Assembly: GCA_023055425.1 (NCBI GenBank)
Contig: JALGPY010000010.1
Span: 55,837,665-55,901,664 of the forward strand
Reading direction: 5' to 3'
Source of the DNA: Linanthus parryae
Lineage: Eukaryota; Streptophyta; Magnoliopsida; Ericales; Polemoniaceae
Length of the DNA: 64,000 bases
Numbering within the stretch: the stretch's first letter is position 1; each line of letters starts with the position of its first letter. Below, piece after piece: positions 56,418-64,000 of this stretch. The notes below the pieces were generated by a model. It made no database searches, was not told where the DNA came from, and worked only from the letters and a program-made list of their open reading frames with translations. A program made the position numbers and the translations under genes.

Positions 56418-57714
56418 ACTAGGATCCAGGATCCCCTAGGTTTTCTACATATTTCAGTTTTACGTTCGATTATGAAAACACTCAGCAGTTTCGATATCTG
56501 TGCAATGTACCAGTTGTGCAGTGACTTTTCAGATTCCACACGTAATCCCGATCCTACAGACTTTTGGATTCTTGTTAAGCTGCCTAAATCTGCAGTCTCG
56601 GTCTAATCCTGTTAGGGTTTCTAACCTGTCCGAATGGCCCGGGTCAAATTCTCTAACAGTTGGTCTCACGTTTTTCGATGCTAGACCTATCTCCCTTTCT
56701 CTTGTCGGTCTATCAGGGTAAGGTACTAAATCCTGGTTTTTCTTCCTAACCCTAATTTGACGTTTTCACCTACAAGCTCGGGTCTATAGCAATCCTGGGT
56801 GATCAATCGTATCATGCGTATACGATAATAATCCAAACCAGAATAGCAGATATAACTTGTTGAATTAAGATAGTCATCATGAATCCATAAACGAAGTAGT
56901 CATAAAATCTGAATACGAAACCCTAGGTTCACCGAGAACCTAGGTAAGAAGTTTAGCTACGACTAGACATAATACAAAACGCAGTTTCTGAATATAAAGA
57001 GAGAGAACGAAATCAAACTAAGTCTTCGAATCTCGAATCGCGCTTTCGTGCTCTCCGTGAATGCTCTGACTTGTCCCTCGGTTGTGCTGAGAATTGTGTT
57101 GTGTCTTCAAAACGATTCTGGACGAGTCTTTAAATAGTGCTGTTTTCCTCAAAACGCGTGCGCCCGAAATTACGGAATCTGCCATCGGTCCACCGTCTTT
57201 GTCCAAAAAGTCAAACTGGCTGCGTATATACGCAGGGTTGCGTATATACGCAACCAGGGCCTATATCCACCTCCACATCTCCCTCCCTGCCTGCGTATAT
57301 ACGCAGGCAGGGGGAAATTGGGGGCCCTGCTTGGTCCTTTGGTGGGCCTGGTTGGGTCCCCTGGGTCCCACTCTTCTGCCTGACGCTCCCGGTTTGCCTC
57401 CCTTGGTGTTCTCCTGCTGTTCCGTGTTCCTGTCTTGACCCGGTCCTGTGCACGTTTCCCGAGACGGTCCCGGCTTGGTCCCGACACGCTTCCCGATGCA
57501 CCTTCCGAACCTGTTCCTGAAAAGGCAACACGAACGAAAACCCGCGATCATATCCAAATATAGCAATAAATAAGCAGAAATCCAGGAAGTACAAATAAAC
57601 GTCTCGTTCTAGATTCCCGAGGCATTCTAAGGCATTTTCCTGCAAACACCGTTATTTCCGACACAAACACTCGTGAAATCAGGCTAAAAGATAACCCCTA
57701 ATTGGGCGTTATCA
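56418..57714 (-). repeat. 3' LTR of the Athila-type element
   Basis: The minus strand starts TGATAACGCCCAATTAGG at 57714, directly after the purine tract. A TATTTAAAG box (plus 57128-57136) is followed by a leader. Three copies of the TGCGTATATACGCA palindrome lie 84-170 bp upstream of that box. The inner end is where copia pol resumes (about 56417). Confidence 0.75.
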
Positions 57715-57726
57715 AATACCCCCGCA
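57715..57726 (-). other. Polypurine tract
   Basis: The minus strand reads TGCGGGGGTATT immediately before the LTR's TG. Second-strand DNA synthesis would start here. Confidence 0.7.
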
Positions 57727-59629
57727 CTAAACATTGCTCGTCCCGAGCAATCCTGCCAACTCTAACCTGCATTTCTGTCCTCGTGAGACTGACTCTGTAC
57801 ATACCCTACCGTTGCATACTCTTTCGACCCGAACCTTTCAACCGGACGACTCGATAGAAAAACTGACTCAGATAGAATACACACAGACTCAAACGACTCA
57901 AAACAGACTGTTGACAAAAATATTTTGGGTGAGATCGGGCAACCTCAAAAACATAAACAGCGTGTCCTCGTGATCTCATCCTTTTCAAAATTTACTTCCC
58001 TGCAAATGATCGGTAAGTCTGAACAGATTTATATGGTGGAATTAAGCGCTGGACCAAAGTACTATTACTTTGGTTATCAAACTGAGCAAATCCCTAGCTA
58101 ACTTACCATCCGAGCTGTTTCCGAAAGGATCTATGTCTAATCAGGTAGGATATATAGATGTATCAAGGTACGACATAATCCTACTTTGTTATGACATTCT
58201 CACAATTTACCAAACTCACACCCCTCACCGAGATCCCGAAAAACTGCCCGAAACACCTAAGTTCCTGTTTTCCCAATTCTCCTGTCCCCCGGTGTGTCTT
58301 CGCCGTGCTCGCGGCCACAAATGTGAAGTGGTGTAAATGTCTCGAAAATTGTGCCACTCACTCAGCTTCTTATTTAAGTAACAAAAACATAAATCAAACT
58401 AAAAACTAGATCATGATTTTTCTGCTTTTCCTTTTTCTTTTCTTTTTATTTTTTTTTTCTTTTTTTTTTATATTATATTTTTTTTTCATAACACAACTAT
58501 ATATACAAACGTACACGAATACTGACAATACTAAACTGACTAAAGCTGAGTGAGTGAAAATAAATCTCTGTCGTGGGGTACGTAAAATGTCCTTATGTGA
58601 AGTACCCCCACACTAATCTTGAAGCGCTGATCCTGTAGTCGAGATAATACCGTGCAGTCCCACCGAACCTCCTCATCACCAAAGATGTAGAAAAAGGGCA
58701 CAACCACCAATTGACCCTACAAGCCCCCGGAACCCCGTTTTGTGCGAAAAGATGCTCGCACGCGACTAACTCCTCCTGTGGTCACTATGTAATGAAGTGA
58801 TCCACCTCCGCAAATTAATGCACTGTCGCCACTAACTCACCCTGTCCTTCCCTCGAAAAACGTGTCAATATCAAAACTGTCCAAAACTGATAACTCATGA
58901 AGCGCTCCCATCTAAAAACCACCCTACTCACTCCCTCCGTCATAACACGTAGAATAGCCAACTATCGACTGATGAGGTCTCAAAGAAGGCTGCCTAAGCT
59001 AAAGTGGCCACGAAGAAAGGGGGTAAATGGCTTCAAACGGGCTGACTAATTGGACCTAGGGGTAAGAAACAGGACGTGAGGTCCCTTGATAGCCAGTCAC
59101 TCCACCGAAAAATGCGATGACCGTGACGGCGCCCGTGGGCGGGTTGTCGACTACCTATGTGACGGTGGTGTAGCAACTAGTCGGATTTTTAGCTCAGGTG
59201 ATAATTACTTGCGGATTCCAAAATTCGCTGGCTCTCACCTATCTACTATACCTCGTTGCAAGTTTTCTTTTCTTTGAAACGATTCAAACTCAATTTCTTC
59301 ACTGCTTCTGTTTTCTCGATTGCCCTTTCTCAAAATTTTCTGATTTTAAACTTTTTTTTTCTTTTTTTTTTAAAATAATTTATACTTGCTGTTTGCGTAT
59401 ATACGCAGGGCTGCGTATATACCCAACCAGCAGCATAAAAAATTTTTCATTTTTCATTTTTTTAAAAATTATATACAATGCACGACCAGAATGTTTGTGG
59501 TGGGTTGACTCAAATAAAGAAAATATGCTGACTCAAAAATAAAAATAAAAAACTGCAAATAAATACGAAAAAACGTGCAGACTGGGTTAATGCAAACACG
59601 ACTACCACCCCCACACTAAGAGGTGGCAT
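57727..59629 (-). other. 3' untranslated region of the Athila-type element
   Basis: No protein is legible. It holds T-rich tracts (58420-58490; 59350-59372), a GC-rich inverted repeat ATTGCTCG-TC-CCGAGCAA-like sequence at 57733-57752, and a pair of palindromes at 59394-59425, the second with one changed base. Confidence 0.6.
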
Positions 59630-61446
59630 GCCCTCATGGCACTCACTCGTCCGGAAAAAATGTCGGGTCTGAACCGGTCTCGGACGTACCGGATATGCTA
59701 CCCGGTGAGCTGCTACCTGAATCGGACCTGTAGACGACCGGCTGACGCGCACGTGCACGGGGCCGGTAATCAGAGGACTGCGACTCGGACCCAGTCCAAC
59801 TGCTCGGCGGCTGGGATCGCAATGTTGTCCTGCCACTCGAAGGCTGCTGGGTACGGGACCCAGTCTGACGGCCCGTTGGCTGCCGGGATCGTGTCCCAGG
59901 ATGCCGTCTCTCCTTTCGGGCAGGTGGCGGTGATGACTGAGTCGGGGGAGGTGGCTGGGTCGGGGGAGGTGGAGCGGATGTAAACTCGCTAGAGTCCCCG
60001 TCATCCGACCAACCCTCGGTGAAGCTGCTGAATTAGGTAGGGGGAAAATACAGCGGGAGTGGCGGTTCTCGGCCTGCGTGCCGAGCTGCATCACGCTGCT
60101 CCTCTCGAATACTAGCTAAGGCAGCCTGGGTGTCCTTCGTGACCTTCCGCTGAGTCCGGCGGTTATGTGTGAGAGCTCTCCATAGCTTGCCCACGCTCTC
60201 GAGCACCTTCTCTCCTACGGACTTGCGCCCGCCACGACACCCCTCAAATCTCTCGTCCACACGTGGCAATCTACGTGGCGGGGCTGGTCTAGCTCGTGGG
60301 GTCGGGTCGGCCCGTGGGGCCGGCTCACCTCGCTGTCGGGCTGGCTGGGTCGGGGCATTCCTCTCAGTCCGGCCGATGCCTGGCGACTGGCTGGTCGCTC
60401 CTGAGTCGAACGCCTCCTAGGGGCTGGGGCAGGGGCAGTTGCCGGAGCCGGATCCTCCTCCATAATATCGTCGTCCTCATCGAGGTCAACGACCGGCTCC
60501 GGTGGGCCGGGTTACGGGCTATGATCTTCCTATAAGGCCGTGGCCTAGGAGGAAGTAAATCACCCTCGACATCGTGCATAGGAACCTCAAACTCCCGCGC
60601 CAGTTTGGCGATGAGGTTGGCGTACCCCAACCCCTAGTGGCTTGCGGTGATGTTCCGCTCCTGCGTGTACACCCATATGCGACGAGGAATGTCGACCTCT
60701 CGTCGGAGAACAAGGCAATAGACTAAGAGTACGTACTCATAGTCAAGGTAGGTAAAATGCTTGATACCCACTACCCTGTTCACTACCCACTCGGCCCACC
60801 AACGCGGCGGCCCGGTAATAAAACGAGAATGCAATTTCTTGCCTATCTCACCAGTCCCCTCTCTCTCGAAATGGGCACCCGGGTACCCACTAGTCACAAC
60901 CCGCAAAAGCTCAGAATCGCTAGGCGGGTAATCTGCACACTCAGCATATGCGCACGAGAAATGGCGCAACGGGGTCCCATACGCTTGGCGGATGCTATCC
61001 GCCGTGACCAACAAAAACTGACGCCGACAATACACCAATCGGACATCCCCGTTGGCCTCACCCGCCCCCTTATGCATGAGGTTTGCATAAAACTCACGCA
61101 CCAAGGAGGAACTAGACACCTCCGGAAACCCCGCTAAGGACTGTCCGAAAATTTCCGGACGACTCGCAAAATCTGCCATCTCTGGCGGCATGTTCATGTG
61201 GTCGACCTCAAAATGGTAGTCTAGGGGAAGTCTATGACCCATTTTCGTCATGGTCAAAAAGTAGAAATGAGCGTAATGGTTCACGAACCGAAAATTGTCA
61301 AACCTCCTAGAGGTGATTTCCTCCGCGTCATAGTCAGTAGGGATCTCGTCCCGGTCTTGGTCTAGGACCGGTACTGTAAACTCCATAACAGTCACAACCT
61401 CGTAAAATGTGCCGACTCGGGAATATAAAGCAAAAACGTGAAACAT
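59630..61446 (-). pseudogene. Athila env-like ORF
   Basis: The N-terminal block 60634-61446 is open for 270 codons (NHYAHFYFLTMTKMG; VREFYANLMHKG; FLLVTADSIRQAYG; WWAEWVVNRVVG) and resembles the putative plant transposon/env-like domain that Athila and Calypso elements carry after pol. The same frame crosses one stop at 60631 (GLGYANLIAKLAREFEVPM) to about 60500, then shifts. Later pieces read an acidic DLDEDDD patch, a Pro/Ala/Arg-rich region, a short helical part (60033-60269) and a Ser/Pro-rich tail to about 59630. No clear membrane anchor is seen. The role of such proteins is unknown; an envelope function is only suggested by position. Confidence 0.6.
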
Positions 61447-62483
61447 GCACGAAACAAGTGTGTCTCAATAGATAGTCCACCTAAGAGCTACCAGAGGTCC
61501 ACACGGCAAGTGTCGTTCCAAAATCAAAAATACCGAAAATAAGGGGCCCGGCTACGGGCCGTGCCAAAACGGAAAATAAAGCGAGGGATGAGATTTTCGA
61601 CCTTCCCTAAACAGGGGTGAAGACCGGAGATTCTGCCCGGAAAGTCGCCGGAAAAGTCGTCGGTGTTCGCCAGAAAAATCGCCGGAAAACGTAACTGCCC
61701 GGAATTGAAATCCGAACCCACCAAATCGAAGTCCTCGATCTCCTCGTTCACGTTCCCTTGTACGGTTTTTGCTAGTTCTTGCTCTAACACCTTCAAATCG
61801 GCACTTTTCCTCAAGAACACACCACTTTTTGATGGGAATTTCCCGCTCGATTTTCGCTTGTTTCTGGATTTTGATGGATGAAACTTGCTCCTTGCGACGA
61901 GGGGATTCCAGAAATGTGCCCGGATTTTGATTCGGAGGTCCAAGGCAAAATCCTTGTTCTTCAAGTGGGAGAAAATGGAGGAAGAGAGAGAGAGGAAGGT
62001 GCCAACAATGGAGGGCCGGCCTCCTTCCCCTCTTATAACCCTAATTGTGTAAAAAGACCAAAATGCCCTTGGGGTTTTGAAAAAATTACATTTTTTTTCT
62101 TTCTGTTTGCGTATATACGCAATACTGCGTATATACTCAATCAGAAATCAAAAAGAAAACAAAAAAATAAAAAAAAATTAAGCCCCTGGTTGCGTATATA
62201 CGCAGGGCTGCGTATATACGCAACCAGCAACTTTATTTTTTTTATTTTTTTCCAATTGTCTCTCTTCCTCTGTTTTCCCGGTTCTGGCTGTTTTGAATGT
62301 TTTTGTATCTGCACATTCTCAAATTCAAAGTCAAAAACCCGCTCATCTCGCCTCTCTCGAAATTCAGAACTGAAAATAATAACGTACTAAAATAATAAAA
62401 ATAAATTAATTAACGATTAATTTTGGGTTGCCTCCCAAACAGTGCCTTGTGATTTACGGTCGACGGCCCGACCTTGTTACCTC
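61447..62483 (-). promoter_or_regulatory. Spacer between integrase and env-like ORF with promoter-like layout
   Basis: The minus strand has two palindrome pairs (62108-62139 and 62186-62227), then TTATAAG (plus 62032-62038) about 70 bp downstream of the nearest palindrome, then a CT-rich leader and roughly 590 bp to the env-like ATG at 61446. The order and spacing copy those in the LTR promoter. Several short minus-strand frames in the leader (for example 61524-61964) are not recognised. Confidence 0.4.
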
Positions 62484-64000
62484 TTACGGGTCATCAAAAT
62501 AGACCGGGTCTATTTTGACGACTTCGGCGGTCTCGAGATATGGTTTGATCTGGTTCCCGTTCACCCTGAAACTGGACTCGTCTTTTGGATTTTCTAGCTC
62601 GAATGCTCCCCATGCAAAAATCTGCTTAATGATGAACGGGCCCGACCAACGAGACCTCAGCTTTCCCGGAAAGAACCGCATTCGGGTATTGTAGAGAAGC
62701 ACTTTGTCGCCTTCGTTAAACTGCTTTGGCGTGATACGGTGATCATGCCACTTCTTTGTCTTCTCTTTGTAAATTTTGGCGCTCTCGAAAGCCGTTCTGC
62801 GGAATTCCTCTAATTCCAGCAGTGCCATCTTCCTCTTATCTCCTGCTAGATTCTTGTCCAAGTTGAGCAGTTTGATTGCCCAATACGCCTTGTGCTCCAA
62901 CTCCACCGGTAAGTGGCACGCTTTCCCAAACACGAGCTGGTACGGTGACATTCCCAGAGGTGTTTTGAAAGCAGTCCTGTAGGCCCAAAGCGCATCGTCC
63001 AGTCTGACAGAGCAATCCTTTTGGCCGAGATTCACTGTTTTCTCGAGTATGCTCTTGATCTCTCGATTCGAAACCTCGGCTTGCCCGTTTGTCTGCGGAT
63101 GGTAGGGTAACGAGACTTTATGAACTGACACGCCGTACTGTTTCAGAACCTTTGCAAAAACTCGATTGATGAAGTGAGAGCCCTCGTCACTAATCATTGC
63201 CCTGGGAGTTCCGAAACGAGTGAAAACGTTACGCTTCAGAAAACGCTCAACGGTAGCTGCATCGTTTTTCTGACACGCGATCGCTTCGATCCACTTCGTC
63301 ACATAATCTACTGCCAGCAGAATGTAGAGGTTACCCATGGATGACGGGAATGGTCCCATAAAGTCAATCCCCCATACGTCAAAAGGTTCTACTTCCTTCC
63401 ACACGGTCATCGGCATCTCGTCCCGATGGGACGTGTTTCCTGTTCTCTGGCATCTATCACATCCCTGCACATAGTCGTGACAGTCCTTGAAGATTGTCGG
63501 CCAGAAAAAACCGGACTGCAGTATTTTATGAGCTGTTCGCGCTCCCCCAAAATGACCCCCACACTGTGATGAGTGGCAGTGTCGGATCACGTTCCAGGCC
63601 TCGTGGGTCGGGATACACCTTCTCAGGATGTTATCGGCCCCCTGTTTGAAAGTACGGGTCATCCCAGAAATACTGTCGACTTTCGGAAACGAACTTTTTC
63701 CGCTGAGACGGGGTGAGATCCTCGAGAAGCGTGCCAGTTACCAAGTAATTGGCTATGGCATAGTACCACGGTCTCCCGATTTTCACTGCCATGATGTGTT
63801 CGTCCGGGAAGTTTTCCTTGATCGGCACCAGGTCCACCTTCACGTTCTCGAGTCTGGATAGGTGATCCGCTACCACGTTCTCAACTCCCTTCTTGTCCCG
63901 GATTTCCACGTCGAATTCCTGCATCAGTAGTACCCACCTCAACAGTCTCGGTTTCGCGTCCTTCTTGTCCAGCAGGTATTTCAGGGCACTATGGTCGGTA
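62484..64000 (-). pseudogene. Athila pol: RNase H tail and integrase
   Basis: RNase H end: [20 protein letters not shown] and ADHLSRLE (63631-64000). One frameshift near 63650 separates it from integrase, which is open for 392 codons (62484-63662). Integrase has the HHCC zinc finger ([12 protein letters not shown]...CDRCQ), the catalytic core with Asp in [10 protein letters not shown], Asp in MISDEGSHF and Glu in [15 protein letters not shown], the Athila-specific [19 protein letters not shown], and a C-terminal region ([14 protein letters not shown]). It would insert the element's cDNA. This is the best-preserved enzyme domain in the window, suggesting a fairly young element. RT lies outside. 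Confidence 0.92.

Larger units (their letters stand above)
57221..62222. repeat. Palindrome TGCGTATATACGCA in four clusters
   Basis: Perfect copies: 57221-57234, 57239-57252, 57292-57305, 59394-59407, 62108-62121, 62191-62204 and 62209-62222. Near copies: 59412-59425 and 62126-62139. They come mostly in pairs 4-5 bp apart. The pair at 62191-62222 is itself bounded by CTGGT/ACCAG, forming one 42-bp inverted repeat (62186-62227). The single copy at 57292 lies in a 28-bp perfect palindrome (57285-57312). Confidence 0.95.
56418..64000 (-). mobile_element. Athila-type gypsy element with env-like ORF (3' two-thirds)
   Basis: On the minus strand from the window end: RNase H tail and integrase (to 62484), a spacer, an env-like ORF (61446 to about 59630), a long untranslated region, a polypurine tract (57715-57726) and the 3' LTR (57714-56418). 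Integrase of the [14 protein letters not shown] type and an extra ORF after pol mark the Athila lineage. It inserted into the copia integrase on its left. The 5' part lies outside the window. Confidence 0.88.

Noticed and set aside
57094..57645. Open frames on both strands across the Athila LTR
   Set aside because: They are produced by the GC-rich, palindrome-bearing LTR; the repeated peptides are just translations of TGCGTATATACGCA.
61663..62390. Plus-strand frames of 72 and 170 codons opposite the spacer before the env-like ORF
   Set aside because: They run antisense to the element, include the palindromes and T-rich tracts, and show no family motif.

Overview
The window is nuclear DNA of a flowering plant, probably a dicot; no species can be named from it. 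The evidence is the dense nesting of Ty1/copia and Ty3/gypsy LTR retrotransposons, a plant-type L1 LINE with an RNase H domain, Helitrons, MITEs, a TRIM, and one host gene with plant introns. Almost everything except that gene is transposable-element DNA. I see no bacterial, organellar or rRNA features and no CRISPR array.

Layout. 1-7499: minus-strand Sirevirus-like copia element with an env-like extra ORF and many copies of a 14-bp palindrome. 7500-8532: fragment of a second copia LTR, same family as the element at 31.3-41.4 kb. 8533-9889: internally deleted gypsy remnant. 9890-~16.1 kb: gypsy element with gag and protease but no RT or integrase, followed by a tandem hairpin array and minus-strand ORFs. 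16102-19453: 5'-truncated L1 LINE with matching target-site duplications. 19.5-19.9 kb: LTR-like remnant. 20111-24797: the host gene, a neprosin-family (glutamic peptidase) protein on the minus strand. I reconstruct eight coding exons and 377 residues with no stop codon; one intron carries a decayed copia element.

25.1-29.6 kb: two MITEs, the second split by a complete 3.8-kb non-coding LTR element (216-bp LTRs, AAATG duplication) that holds an array of about 20 short hairpins. 29.9-31.2 kb: gypsy integrase fragment. 31332-41359: decayed plus-strand copia element with GAGGG duplication; its 3' LTR is split by a 2,069-bp Helitron whose empty site is preserved in the 5' LTR. 41.6-44.1 kb: probable solo LTR. 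44186-44693: TRIM with AGTAC duplication. 44.7-47.1 kb: nothing recognised. 47116-51947: minus-strand Helitron with a smaller Helitron nested in it. 52.4-56.4 kb: minus-strand copia element broken inside integrase by the 3' LTR of a minus-strand Athila-type gypsy element, which runs to the window end and carries an env-like ORF.

The most unusual theme is dyad symmetry. Four unrelated LTR elements each carry their own family of repeated palindromes or hairpins. In two of them the stem bases change together while the fold is kept. In the Athila element, paired copies of TGCGTATATACGCA lie 70-170 bp upstream of TATA-like boxes both in the LTR and before the env-like ORF. All domain calls are by eye from translated motifs; no database search was run.
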